Assembly: GCF_019100495.1 (NCBI RefSeq)
Contig: NZ_JAHRVA010000003.1
Coordinates: 1 to 64,000, forward strand
From: Falsochrobactrum tianjinense
GTDB lineage: Bacteria > Pseudomonadota > Alphaproteobacteria > Rhizobiales > Rhizobiaceae
Direction of reading: 5' to 3'
Length of the DNA stretch: 64,000 bases
Shown: positions 17,385 through 25,911 of the stretch, one piece after another
Position numbering within the stretch: the first letter of the stretch is position 1
How the letters are laid out: each line of letters opens with the position of its first letter
The notes under the pieces: generated by a model
What the model saw: only the letters and a program-made list of their open reading frames with translations
Database searches by the model: none
Told to the model about the DNA's origin: nothing
Made by a program: the position numbers and the translations under genes

Positions 17385-18386
17385 ATGAAAAAATTCCTGA
17401 ACGATCCCGCCAATTTCGTGGACGAGATGCTGGAAGGCATCTATCGGGCACATCCCGAGTTGACCTATGTCGATAACGACAAGCGTTGCATGGTTAAGAC
17501 CGGCAGGAGGCCGGGGAAAGTCGGTATTGCGACCGGCGGCGGTTCTGGTCATCTACCGCTTTTCCTTGGCTATATTGGCGAGGGGATGATCGACGGCGCA
17601 GCTGTCGGCGGCGTCTTCCAATCGCCAAGCTCGGAGCAGATGTATCAAGTGACCAAGGCTATCAATCAGGGCGCCGGCGTTCTCTACATCTACGGCAATT
17701 ACAGCGGCGACATTATCAACTTCGATATGGCTGCAGAACTTGCCGATCTTGATGGCATCGTCGTTAAGCAGGTTGTCGGCAATGATGATGTGGCTTCCTC
17801 GGTTGTCGGCGAAGAACACAAGCGTCGCGGCGTTGCTGGTATCTTCTTTGTCTATAAGGCGGCCGGTGCAGCGGCCGCCAACGGCCTGTCGCTTGATGAA
17901 GTGACACGCCTTGCCGACAAGGCCCGTCTGCGCACCCGTACCATGGGCGTCGCTCTTTCCAGCTGTGTTGTGCCGGAAATCGGCCACGCAACCTTCTCTA
18001 TAGGCGAAGACGAAATGGAAATCGGCATGGGCATCCATGGCGAACCGGGCATTAGCCGCAAAAAGCTTGCAAGCGCGGATGCAGTGATTGACGAGTTGAT
18101 GGAACGCATTTTTGCTGAACAGGCTTACGCCAAGGGCGATGAAGTTGCGGTTCTGGTCAACGGACTTGGCGGTACTCCGCTCGAAGAGCTCTACATCATG
18201 TTCCGCCGGGTTTCACAGCTCTTTGACGAGCGTGGCGTTAAGGTCAAGCATGTCTGGGTTGGTGAGTTCGCCACTTCGATGGAAATGGCGGGGGCTTCGG
18301 TTTCCGTTCTGCATCTCGATGAAGAGCTGGAGTCCTTGATTGCAGCACCTGCAAATACGCCATTCTTCAAGCATTTTGCCGGTTGA
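17385..18386 (+). CDS. dhaK: Dihydroxyacetone kinase-type subunit DhaK
   Basis: 333 residues. DhaK binds the ketose covalently; all three catalytic positions are conserved at the same numbers as in E. coli DhaK: His56 (GGGSGH), Asp109 (NYSGD) and His218 (MGIHGEPG), the His that forms the hemiaminal. The neighbouring Glu of the usual GSGHEP is Leu here. The start is ATG 17385 (AATGAGGAAATC upstream); the open frame further 5' overlaps the permease and is ignored. It forms a unit with dhaL 9 nt downstream and an ABC importer upstream, so the substrate is an imported ketone sugar such as dihydroxyacetone or erythrulose. Confidence 0.9.
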   Translation: MKKFLNDPANFVDEMLEGIYRAHPELTYVDNDKRCMVKTGRRPGKVGIATGGGSGHLPLFLGYIGEGMIDGAAVGGVFQSPSSEQMYQVTKAINQGAGVLYIYGNYSGDIINFDMAAELADLDGIVVKQVVGNDDVASSVVGEEHKRRGVAGIFFVYKAAGAAAANGLSLDEVTRLADKARLRTRTMGVALSSCVVPEIGHATFSIGEDEMEIGMGIHGEPGISRKKLASADAVIDELMERIFAEQAYAKGDEVAVLVNGLGGTPLEELYIMFRRVSQLFDERGVKVKHVWVGEFATSMEMAGASVSVLHLDEELESLIAAPANTPFFKHFAG

Positions 18387-18395
18387 GGTCAGTTT

Positions 18396-19040
18396 ATGAA
18401 TGTTATCACAGCATCTGATCTGATCGATCTTTTTGACAGTTGGAAGCAGCTTTTTGCAGAACATCGCGAATTCCTCATCGCGTTGGACGGCAAGGTTGGG
18501 GACAGCGACCTCGGCATTACCATGAGCAAGGCATTCGCAGCAGCATCTGAAGCCGTACATGCCGAAGGTGAAGCCGCAGGCATCGCCAAGCTGTTGCGCA
18601 AAGCTGGTGCCACCATGGCACATGTTGCGCCATCGACCATGGGAACGCTGACCGCAACCGGATTTTTGCGTGCAAGCAAGGCCTGCGATGGCGTCAACGA
18701 GTTGGGAACTACAGAGGTTGCAGCTTTCTGGCGTGCATATCGCGATGGCATTGCAGAACGTGGCAAGGCAAAAGTCGGCGACAAGACCCTTCTCGATGTG
18801 CTTGATCCGATTGCCGTAACACTGGAAGCCCAGACTGCAACCGGTGCATCGTTGCAGGATGCGCTTTCAGCAGCAGCAAAGGCTGCCAAAGATGCGCTTG
18901 AAGCAACCAAGAGCATGGTTGCTCAGCACGGCAAGGCTGCGGCTTTTCAGGAGAAGACCATAGGTCTCCAGGATGCAGGTGCGACGGTTGGTGTGTTCCT
19001 GATCTCCAGCATGTCAGAATTTGTAGTCTCGCGAAGCTAA
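18396..19040 (+). CDS. dhaL: DhaL-type kinase subunit with altered motifs
   Basis: 214 residues of the DAK phosphatase (DhaL) domain that carries nucleotide and two magnesium ions. The Asp triad is present (Asp31, Asp36, Asp38), but the motif reads GDSDLG where classical DhaL has GDGDHG, and the usual GGxSGxLYGT loop is replaced by VAPSTMGTLTATGF. No dhaM or other PTS gene is nearby, so it must either use ATP directly or take phosphate from elsewhere. The changes point to a subclass with another substrate. It is the last gene of the operon, followed by a long hairpin. Confidence 0.85.
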   Translation: MNVITASDLIDLFDSWKQLFAEHREFLIALDGKVGDSDLGITMSKAFAAASEAVHAEGEAAGIAKLLRKAGATMAHVAPSTMGTLTATGFLRASKACDGVNELGTTEVAAFWRAYRDGIAERGKAKVGDKTLLDVLDPIAVTLEAQTATGASLQDALSAAAKAAKDALEATKSMVAQHGKAAAFQEKTIGLQDAGATVGVFLISSMSEFVVSRS

Positions 19041-19060
19041 GCTGGATTTTATGCTTGATA

Positions 19061-19105
19061 AGACAAATGCCCTGGACTCTAATTTCGAGTTCAGGGCATT
19101 TGTCT
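19061..19105. terminator. Long 19-bp hairpin after dhaL
   Basis: Arms 19061-19079 (starting AGACAAATGCCCTGG) and 19087-19105 are inverted copies with one G:T mismatch and a 7-nt loop. Neither strand has a T-run beyond the stem, so simple Rho-independent termination is uncertain. The right arm overlaps the end of the IS5 transposase remnant, so the palindrome may be a scar of rearrangement rather than a native terminator. Confidence 0.6.
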
Positions 19106-19375
19106 AGGAATCTCTAAAAACAGGTCGCGTCCAAACAGCGTCTTGAGCACCAGAATACCAATATCACGATCCCGGATTTCGGCCGGATGAACCATTGCGT
19201 GCAACAACAGCCCTACCGTATCAACGAGGATATGGCGCTTCTTACCTTTGATCTTCATCCCCGCTCGGGTCTATACAAACCCTCTTTTTCGGTGCTGTTG
19301 GCGCTCTGGCTGTCGATGATTGCTGCTGTTGGGCTGGCCTTGCGACGTCTCGCCTCGCCTTCGTCCACATTACTT
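19091..19375 (-). pseudogene. IS5-family transposase remnant
   Basis: On the minus strand, 19258-19091 encodes 55 codons reading [20 protein letters not shown], then [25 protein letters not shown]: the central KGKKRHI...DRD region of IS5 (IS427-type) DDE transposases. Just upstream (19261-19365), in another frame, RRRKASPTAAIIDSQSANST matches the segment that normally precedes it. So the copy is frameshifted at about 19260 and both ends are lost. Bases 19390-19679 beyond it hold no recognisable gene. It separates the dha operon from the next importer. Confidence 0.75.
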
Positions 19376-19679
19376 CCATACCTAGCTGTTCCAAATCGAC
19401 AGTATGGAATCACAAGTGACTCATATCATTCAACATGTTTGTGGACCGACGCATAGTAGGCCAAGAATAATTTGTCATTTCCCGTTTTTTCTTGGTTTGA
19501 CGTTTGTGCGCTTACCGGCATTCTTTCTCAAATAAAAAACATTCAATCTTATGCGCCTCCGCACCAGATGGAGTGCCGGATCATAAGGATGGGGCACTGT
19601 TAGCATTTTTTGCACCGGAGGATGAACGAGCGATGATGATCGCGAATATTTCTTCTCAGCATCGGATCTTGCCGCAGAT

Positions 19680-20477
19680 GTGCCGAGCATTGGAAAGGCG
19701 TTGAAGGCGTTGAAAGAAACACTCCAGAACAACACACTTGTTCAGGTGCAGGGCCTGAAAAAGTCCTTTGGGCAAATAACGGTACTCGATGGGATAAACC
19801 TCAAAGTCGATACCGGCGAAGTGCTGGCGATTATCGGTCCCAGTGGATCGGGAAAGAGCACGCTCCTGAGATGCCTCAACTTCCTGGAAGTGGCGGATGA
19901 AGGGAAAATATCTGTTGCAGGCGTTGAAGTGGACGCCGGACGCCACCTGGGCTCAAAGCAGATTATGGGACTGCGTCGTCTGGCCGGAATGGTTTTCCAG
20001 TCCTTCAACTTATTCCCTCATATGACTGTTCTGGAAAACGTCAGTCTAGCGCAGAAACGTGTTCTTGGGCGGTCGCAGTCCGAGGCCGACGCGCAGTCTC
20101 TGGTGCTGCTTGAAAGAGTGGGCCTCGCCTCAAAAGCGAAAGAGTATCCTCACCGTTGTTCTGGTGGTCAGCAGCAGCGTATAGCGATAGCGCGAGCACT
20201 GGCGCTCAATCCTAAAGTCATGCTTTTCGATGAGCCTACATCTGCTCTTGATCCCGAGCTCGGTCTGGAAGTGCTCGCAGTCATGCGTGAGCTTGCTGAA
20301 GAAGGCATGACGATGATTGTGGTCACGCATGAAATGCATTTTGCCGAAAGCGTATCGGATCATGTGATGATTATGGCAGATGGCAATATCATCGAATACG
20401 GCCCAAGTTACGAGATCATGCGCAATCCGCAATCTGAACGCGCTCAACGCTTCCTGCGTGCAGTAAGAGACCGCTGA
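19680..20477 (+). CDS. Polar amino-acid ABC transporter ATP-binding protein
   Basis: 265 residues from GTG 19680; the family fold begins around residue 20 (LVQVQGLKKSFG), so a TTG at 19704 is possible. Walker A is GPSGSGKST, the Q-loop [18 protein letters not shown], the signature CSGGQQQRIAIARAL, Walker [15 protein letters not shown] and the H-loop VTHEMHF. First gene of an ATPase-permease-permease-binding-protein operon. Its stop overlaps the next start (TGATGG). Confidence 0.88.
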   Translation: MPSIGKALKALKETLQNNTLVQVQGLKKSFGQITVLDGINLKVDTGEVLAIIGPSGSGKSTLLRCLNFLEVADEGKISVAGVEVDAGRHLGSKQIMGLRRLAGMVFQSFNLFPHMTVLENVSLAQKRVLGRSQSEADAQSLVLLERVGLASKAKEYPHRCSGGQQQRIAIARALALNPKVMLFDEPTSALDPELGLEVLAVMRELAEEGMTMIVVTHEMHFAESVSDHVMIMADGNIIEYGPSYEIMRNPQSERAQRFLRAVRDR

Positions 20478-21118
20478 TGGCAGAGATCATCCTTGCAATC
20501 TTACGCGGCCTCCCTTCGACCATTGCACTCACTGCCCTGGCCCTCGTCATGGGAACAATCCTGGGGATGCCTCTAATGCTGGCCCGGCGCAGCCCGTTTT
20601 TTTTGTTGCGAGTCATTTCCGGGGGGCTGATCACTTTTGTGCGCAGTATTCCTCCTATCGTATGGCTCTTCGTAATTTTCTTTGGGATCGGCAATGACTA
20701 CGTACGGATATCCCCGTTTGTAGCAGCGGTCATAGGCCTTGGATTGATCGCTTCCGCTTACATGGCGGAAATCTACCGTGGCGCATTGCTCTCCATACAT
20801 CCTGGCCAGGTTGAGGGAGCTGCTGCCCTTGGCATAGCACGCTTTCGAATCTGGATTGACGTCATCGTTCCACAGTTGCTGCGAGTTGCACTTCCCGGAA
20901 TGGCAACTTATGCGATCGGCCTTCTGAAGGATAGCGCGATCGCGTCAACGATCGGCGTCGGAGAGCTAACCTTCTATGCCAACCAGCAATCTATGGCGAC
21001 CTACAGAGGTATGGAGGTCTTCACCTTTGTAGCTGCGATCTACATTTTGCTCAGTTTACCAATTGCGTGGGCTTCGCGTCGGATTGACAAGAAAATGAGA
21101 GCAAAGGTGTCCCGATGA
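20477..21118 (+). CDS. Amino-acid ABC transporter permease, first
   Basis: 213 residues of the HisM/GlnP type with about five membrane segments. ITFVRSIPPIVWLFVIFFG precedes the EAA loop AEIYRGALLSIHPGQVEGAAALG. It overlaps the ATPase gene by 1 nt and the next permease by 4 nt (ATGA). Confidence 0.88.
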   Translation: MAEIILAILRGLPSTIALTALALVMGTILGMPLMLARRSPFFLLRVISGGLITFVRSIPPIVWLFVIFFGIGNDYVRISPFVAAVIGLGLIASAYMAEIYRGALLSIHPGQVEGAAALGIARFRIWIDVIVPQLLRVALPGMATYAIGLLKDSAIASTIGVGELTFYANQQSMATYRGMEVFTFVAAIYILLSLPIAWASRRIDKKMRAKVSR

Positions 21119-21768
21119 TATCAGTTATCTACGAACAAATCGGTAGCTGGTTGCCGCAAATGTGGGAGGGATTGCGCCTTAGCATGGGTGTAACGGCATT
21201 CAGCCTGCTTATTGGCCTCCCGCTCGGCTTATTACTAGCACTTGGTGTTTCGTCTCAAAGTAAGTTTTCCAGATACAGCGCTTTGACAATCGTGGAGGTT
21301 GGGCGTGGCGCGCCATCGCTGGTACTTTTGCAGTTCGCATATTTTGGTCTGCCATCGACAGGGCTCACTCTGTCGTCGTTTGCAGCTAGTATCGCCGCTC
21401 TGAGCTGGTCTACGGCGGCCTATACCAGCGAGATCATCCGAGCCGGACTTCAGTCCGTGCCTTCAGGTCAAACAGAAGCGGCCATGGCAACTGGTTTGAA
21501 CCGCCTTGATGCGATGCGCTTTGTCATTCTTCCACAAGGCTTGCGGATTGCGATACCTGCCCTTCTCGGTTTCGCAATTCTTATTTTCCAGACGACATCC
21601 CTGTGCTTCGCGATTGCTCTTCCAGAGCTTACCAGCGTGGCATACGAAATTGGAACAAACACGTTCCAATACCTTCCAGCCCTTACTTTGGCTGGACTTC
21701 TGTATCTATCCGTATGCGTTCCAGCGACGTTAATTGTTAACTGGATAGAATCTCACAACAATTATTAA
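21115..21768 (+). CDS. Amino-acid ABC transporter permease, second
   Basis: 217 residues of the HisQ/GlnP type. EVGRGAPSLVLLQFAYFGLP and the EAA loop SEIIRAGLQSVPSGQTEAAMATG are visible. It is translationally coupled to the first permease and followed after 23 nt by the binding-protein gene. Confidence 0.88.
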   Translation: MISVIYEQIGSWLPQMWEGLRLSMGVTAFSLLIGLPLGLLLALGVSSQSKFSRYSALTIVEVGRGAPSLVLLQFAYFGLPSTGLTLSSFAASIAALSWSTAAYTSEIIRAGLQSVPSGQTEAAMATGLNRLDAMRFVILPQGLRIAIPALLGFAILIFQTTSLCFAIALPELTSVAYEIGTNTFQYLPALTLAGLLYLSVCVPATLIVNWIESHNNY

Positions 21769-21791
21769 ATCCGGATCAAAAGGGGAAATAG

Positions 21792-22634
21792 ATGAGATCG
21801 TTTTCACAAAGAAAAAAAGTTGGCCTTTTTCTCGGACTTGCCAGCTTCGTTTTTGCGACCACAGGTGTAAACGCGCAGGATTGCACGCCAAAACATCAGT
21901 TCAAGACGGTTGAACAAGGCTTTCTCACGATTGCCGCTCCAACTTTCCCGCCATTCTCGACACCAGTTAGCGACAGCGATATAACGGGTGTGGACGGCGA
22001 AATCGTGAAGGCAATCGCCGCTGGGGAGTGCCTCAAAATCAAAGTTGCACCTGTCGAATATGCAACTGCTATCCCTTACGTGGTTTCCGGGCGCGCAGAC
22101 ATAGCAATCGGAAATTATTACCGCACGGAAGAGCGTGCAAAAGTTGTTGGCATTTCCGATCCTCTCTACCTTGACGAAATGGGCATCTACTCCAAGGACG
22201 GCGTATCGAAGATCGCTGACCTTGTAGACCGCAACGTCGGTACGGTACAGGGTTACCTCTGGGTTAATGACCTGAAGGCAGTGCTCGGCAGCAAGCTGCG
22301 CCTTTATAATAATTACGTAGCTCTCTATCAGGATCTGGACACTGGCCGTATTGACGTTGGTATCGATGGCGTTGCCGTCGGCACTGCCGCGCAGAAGGAC
22401 GGCGCTTTGCAGGGCATCCAGATCAAGGTTGCTGAAAAAGATGACCGTGTAAAGTCTTCGGTTGAAGCTGCGCAGAGCGGCTTGATGCTTTCGAAAGAAA
22501 ATACAGAGCTTATGACGGCTGTAAATGCCGGACTGGCTGGCATCCGCTCTTCAGGCAAACTCGTTGAAATCCTCAAGCAGTTCGGACTTTCAGAATCTGC
22601 TGCTGACGTCGGCGAAGCACGTATGGTGAAGTAG
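21792..22634 (+). CDS. Amino-acid ABC transporter substrate-binding protein
   Basis: 280 residues. A signal peptide (about 1-29, cleaved near VNAQD) precedes a type-3 binding protein fold: GFLTIAAPTFPPFS, VDGEIVKAIAAGECLK, YVVSGRADIAIGNYYRTEERAKVV. Placed last in the operon, next to a terminator. The ligand is unknown; the facing catabolic operon (oxidase, Udh-like enzyme, hydantoinase) suggests an amino-acid derivative. Confidence 0.88.
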   Translation: MRSFSQRKKVGLFLGLASFVFATTGVNAQDCTPKHQFKTVEQGFLTIAAPTFPPFSTPVSDSDITGVDGEIVKAIAAGECLKIKVAPVEYATAIPYVVSGRADIAIGNYYRTEERAKVVGISDPLYLDEMGIYSKDGVSKIADLVDRNVGTVQGYLWVNDLKAVLGSKLRLYNNYVALYQDLDTGRIDVGIDGVAVGTAAQKDGALQGIQIKVAEKDDRVKSSVEAAQSGLMLSKENTELMTAVNAGLAGIRSSGKLVEILKQFGLSESAADVGEARMVK

Positions 22635-22741
22635 CCTTGGTAGTCAGAGCGGTAACATTGGCCGTTCTGACTAATTTTGTTTATCCATTCTTCGGCATCA
22701 AATGTCGCTCGGTGGCTTCGCCTTAGGGTTCCAGAAGGAAG

Positions 22742-22780
22742 AGCCCTGCCTGATATAAACAGGCAGGGCTTTCTTTTGTT
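22742..22780 (+). terminator. Rho-independent terminator of the amino-acid importer operon
   Basis: Perfect 11-bp stem AGCCCTGCCTG (22742-22752)/22760-22770 with a 7-nt loop, followed by TTCTTTTGTT. It lies between the binding-protein gene and the converging LysR gene. Confidence 0.9.
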
Positions 22781-22793
22781 CAATAAGACCTGA

Positions 22794-23708
22794 TTAGTCT
22801 TGATCGACAAATGTTTCAGACGAAATCCAATCGCAGAAAGTGGATATTATTTTCACACGCTTATGCGCGCGTGGCACCACCAGATAGAACCCCGGTACGT
22901 CTGCAGGATCCATATCCTGAAGAATCTCCGTCCCCAGTGGCGCTACGAGCTTTCCTTCCTTAATGTCAGCAAGTGCGTCATGGCGGGACACAAGGCCAAC
23001 GCCGAGACCGGATGTCGTCCCACGACGCATGGTGGCCGCATCCTGAAACTCAATCTCCCCAGCAATTTCGGGAGCCTTAAGGCCAAGGTGATGGAGAACT
23101 TTATGCCACAGATTGCGCGCCATCACCGGGTGCAGCAATGTGAACTTCGTCAGGTCCTCAGATGTCTTAATTTCCTTGGCTAGATCTGGCGCGCAGCAAA
23201 TAATCTTAGGGTCATGAACGAGCAAACGGCTATCATAGTCTTTCCACGCGCCGAAGCCCCACTGAATAGACACGTCGACCTCTTCGGCAGCGAAGTCACG
23301 AATTGAAACCATCGTGGTCAGGCGTATGTCAGCACCCGGCATCAACTCACGAAATCGTTCAAGGCGCTCCATTAGAAAGCGGGTCGCGAAGTAAGGACTG
23401 ACATTGATGTTGATCCGGTTACGATAGGTCGAGTTAGTAATGCGCCTTACACCTTCGGTGAATTCGTCGAACCCTGCTTCAATAAAATGAGAGAGAACGA
23501 TAGCCTGCTCTGTAGGCTCGACAACACGCGCCTTTCGTTCAAAAAGCGGGACATGAAGGATATCCTCAAGAAGTTTGATCTGCTGGCTGACAGCTTGTGG
23601 CGTTACAAGGAGTTCGTCCGCTGCACCGCGAAAAGTACCTTGTCGCATCACTGCCCAGAATGTGCGTAAGGCATTTAAAGGTGGAAGGCGAGTGTGCTGT
23701 CCTGCCAA
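22794..23708 (-). CDS. LysR-family transcriptional regulator (GcvA-like)
   Basis: 304 residues. The N-terminal winged helix reads LPPLNALRTFWAVMRQGTFRGAADELLVTPQAVSQQIKLLE, close to the GcvA/AmpR group, and an effector domain fills the rest. It is on the same strand as, and just downstream of, the seven-gene catabolic operon (171-nt gap) and converges with the importer, so it is the probable regulator of both. The 171-nt gap upstream shows no clear gene. Confidence 0.88.
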   Translation of the reverse strand: MAGQHTRLPPLNALRTFWAVMRQGTFRGAADELLVTPQAVSQQIKLLEDILHVPLFERKARVVEPTEQAIVLSHFIEAGFDEFTEGVRRITNSTYRNRININVSPYFATRFLMERLERFRELMPGADIRLTTMVSIRDFAAEEVDVSIQWGFGAWKDYDSRLLVHDPKIICCAPDLAKEIKTSEDLTKFTLLHPVMARNLWHKVLHHLGLKAPEIAGEIEFQDAATMRRGTTSGLGVGLVSRHDALADIKEGKLVAPLGTEILQDMDPADVPGFYLVVPRAHKRVKIISTFCDWISSETFVDQD

Positions 23709-23879
23709 TCTATTCTCCGAACAAACGCCACATTAGAGCGCGTTGCAATCTGACATTAACAAATTCGCGCCCTAACTGTTTGTTTTATCGCGCATCTGAT
23801 TCAACAACTGCGAGCAGTGTTTGGAATACGCTCTCATAATCGAGGGGCAGAATAACGTAGGTGCTGGCCCTCGTCATTC

Positions 23880-25085
23880 CTAAATTACAGCCTTCTCGAG
23901 GAAAGGTCGGTTTTCGAAAATACGCTCAAACCCGACCTCAGAAAGATCGAGAGTGCGGTACTCTCCATAGGTAATGAGTTCAGAAACTCCCCTACCTGCC
24001 GCAGGACCCTGCTGAAGGCCATGCCCCGAGAAGCCATTGGCGAAGACGAAGTTGATCACTTCAGGATGGCGGCCAACGACGAGATTATGGTCAAGCGTGT
24101 TGAAATCGTAATGACCTGCCCACTGGTTGATAACCTTGATTGCTTCAAAGGAAGGAGACCGTTCAGCCAGAGCTGGCCAGATAATCTCTTCAAACTCATC
24201 ATAGCGCGGTTCAAAATCATCCCAATCCGCCGCTGGATCTTCCAGTGGAGGGCAACCGGACAGGAAAAATCTACCTTCTGGGCGGCAAAACACCCCCGTT
24301 GGATCAAGCATCAAAGGCAAACGGCCCTGGTTTACTTGAGCAGTCCCTTCCGGCGTCTGAGCACAATCGAATACGAACAGAGTGCGTTTGCGTGGTTCGA
24401 CAGGAATATTCAGACCAGCCATACGTGCAGTCAGCGCAGCTCGAGGGCCTGATGCGTTCACTATTGTGCCAGCCTTGATCACTGCACCTGTCTGGAGTGT
24501 AACCGAGGTCACGCGATCACCTTCACGGCGAATACCGACAACTTCATCGGTGATATATTCCGCACCCAGTTCACGCGCCTTATTTTTGAAACCGTACATC
24601 AGTCCGGTATTGTTAAACCATCCCTCACCCGAACGACCGTAAGAAGCAAGATCAATGTCGGCGACGTTAAGATGGGGGAACGCATCAGCCAATTGGTCAC
24701 GGTCCCAAAGTACAACGTCTGCACCACATGCGATCTGAACATCATGATTTTCTCTGAGGGTCTGAACTTGTTCTTCCCCTCTAGCCAAGAATAGATAACC
24801 ACCCGAGTGGAAACCCAGGTCGGGCCGATCATCACCAACTTGCATCATATCCGCAAAATTACGAATAACTTCCGAACCATATTGGCTGATTTTGACGTTA
24901 ATCGGATTGGAGAACTGTGTCCGAATGGATGAAGACGACAGCGAGGTCGCAGCTTTCAAGTATGTGGGATCACGTTCGACAACCAGAACTGACCCGTTAA
25001 AATCCGGATTCGCCGCGAGGTAGTAGGCGACCGCAGATCCAATTACAGCACCACCAACGATTACAACGTCATAACGGTCTTTCAT
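23880..25085 (-). CDS. FAD-dependent amine/amino-acid oxidoreductase (paralogue of 4946-6166)
   Basis: 401 residues. YDVVIVGGAVIGSAVAYYLAAN is the FAD-binding fold, and FANGFSGHGLQQGPAAGRG and WAGHYDFNTLDHN are shared almost word for word with the protein at 4946-6166. Both carry the NPINVKISQ segment and GVFCRPEG. The family oxidises C-N bonds and delivers electrons to oxygen or a quinone. The start ATG 25085 overlaps the upstream Udh-like stop by 4 nt (ATGA), so the pair is co-translated. Last gene of the minus operon. Confidence 0.83.
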   Translation of the reverse strand: MKDRYDVVIVGGAVIGSAVAYYLAANPDFNGSVLVVERDPTYLKAATSLSSSSIRTQFSNPINVKISQYGSEVIRNFADMMQVGDDRPDLGFHSGGYLFLARGEEQVQTLRENHDVQIACGADVVLWDRDQLADAFPHLNVADIDLASYGRSGEGWFNNTGLMYGFKNKARELGAEYITDEVVGIRREGDRVTSVTLQTGAVIKAGTIVNASGPRAALTARMAGLNIPVEPRKRTLFVFDCAQTPEGTAQVNQGRLPLMLDPTGVFCRPEGRFFLSGCPPLEDPAADWDDFEPRYDEFEEIIWPALAERSPSFEAIKVINQWAGHYDFNTLDHNLVVGRHPEVINFVFANGFSGHGLQQGPAAGRGVSELITYGEYRTLDLSEVGFERIFENRPFLEKAVI

Positions 25086-25900
25086 TTCTTAGCCTCATCA
25101 TTCGGGTGGCCAATATCCACGAACCAACCGCCGAGGAAATTCACAGAAGGCGCATTGGGGTCTGCAACAGGATGTTTTGCTTCCACAGCGGCGCGGTACG
25201 CTTCGGTATTGTCCTGAGAAACATATCCGAGATGGCCTGCCTTAGAGTTATCGACTGGCTTTATAGCATTATCAGAAATGCCAAATGCAATGGTGTGCCC
25301 CACTTTGGGAGCCATGAGACTCGCAGCAACCAGCCTTATGCAGTCTTCGAAAGAGAGCCATGACCAGAGCATGCGGCGATCAGTAGGTTCTGGAAAGGAC
25401 GAGAAAATGCGCAGGCACGCAGTTTCGATGCCGAATTTGTCCCAATACAGACGGCTCAACGCTTCGACAAAACACTTCGATACGCCGTAAAGGCTGTCCG
25501 GGCGAACCGGAGCCGTGGTATCGATATGGTCTTCAAGTGTGTGATAGCCGATCGCATGAACGGAAGATGCGTACACAATCCGCTTGACGTTGTTCTTGCG
25601 CGCGCCTTCATAAATGTTGTAGCTGCCCTGAATGTTGGACCCCAGAATGGTTTCCCATTCAACTTCGAGCGGTGCGCCACCGAAATGGACAATGGCATCT
25701 ACACCCTTGGTAGCGTTCATGACTGCTTCAGCATCAGAAAGCTCAAAAACCAGTGCCTGTTCATTGGCTTTCAGATTTTTTGTCTCGATTCTGTCTGCGA
25801 GAACGAGCGTGTCTGCGAGGCCTGCAAGACCACGACGCAACTCGGTTCCCAGTCGACCCGCTGCACCGGTGATGAGGATTTTCTGGAAAGGTCTGGACAT
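25082..25900 (-). CDS. Uronate dehydrogenase-like NAD-dependent enzyme (paralogue of 4114-4938)
   Basis: 272-residue extended SDR: TGAAGRLGTELRRGL binds NAD, HFGGAP, GSNIQGSYNIYEGAR, and active site LYGVSKCFVE. IGYH, YWDKFG and VDNSKAGHLGY match its paralogue and remembered Udh sequences. The likely reaction is C1 oxidation of an aldose or uronate-like ring. The order Udh-like then FAD oxidase is the same as in the first locus, although here they overlap by 4 nt. Confidence 0.82.
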   Translation of the reverse strand: MSRPFQKILITGAAGRLGTELRRGLAGLADTLVLADRIETKNLKANEQALVFELSDAEAVMNATKGVDAIVHFGGAPLEVEWETILGSNIQGSYNIYEGARKNNVKRIVYASSVHAIGYHTLEDHIDTTAPVRPDSLYGVSKCFVEALSRLYWDKFGIETACLRIFSSFPEPTDRRMLWSWLSFEDCIRLVAASLMAPKVGHTIAFGISDNAIKPVDNSKAGHLGYVSQDNTEAYRAAVEAKHPVADPNAPSVNFLGGWFVDIGHPNDEAKK

Positions 25901-25911
25901 AGTATCTCCGC

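Noticed and set aside
17385-19040. PTS-dependent dihydroxyacetone kinase
   Set aside because: No dhaM, ptsH or ptsI in the window and DhaL motifs differ from the PTS type.
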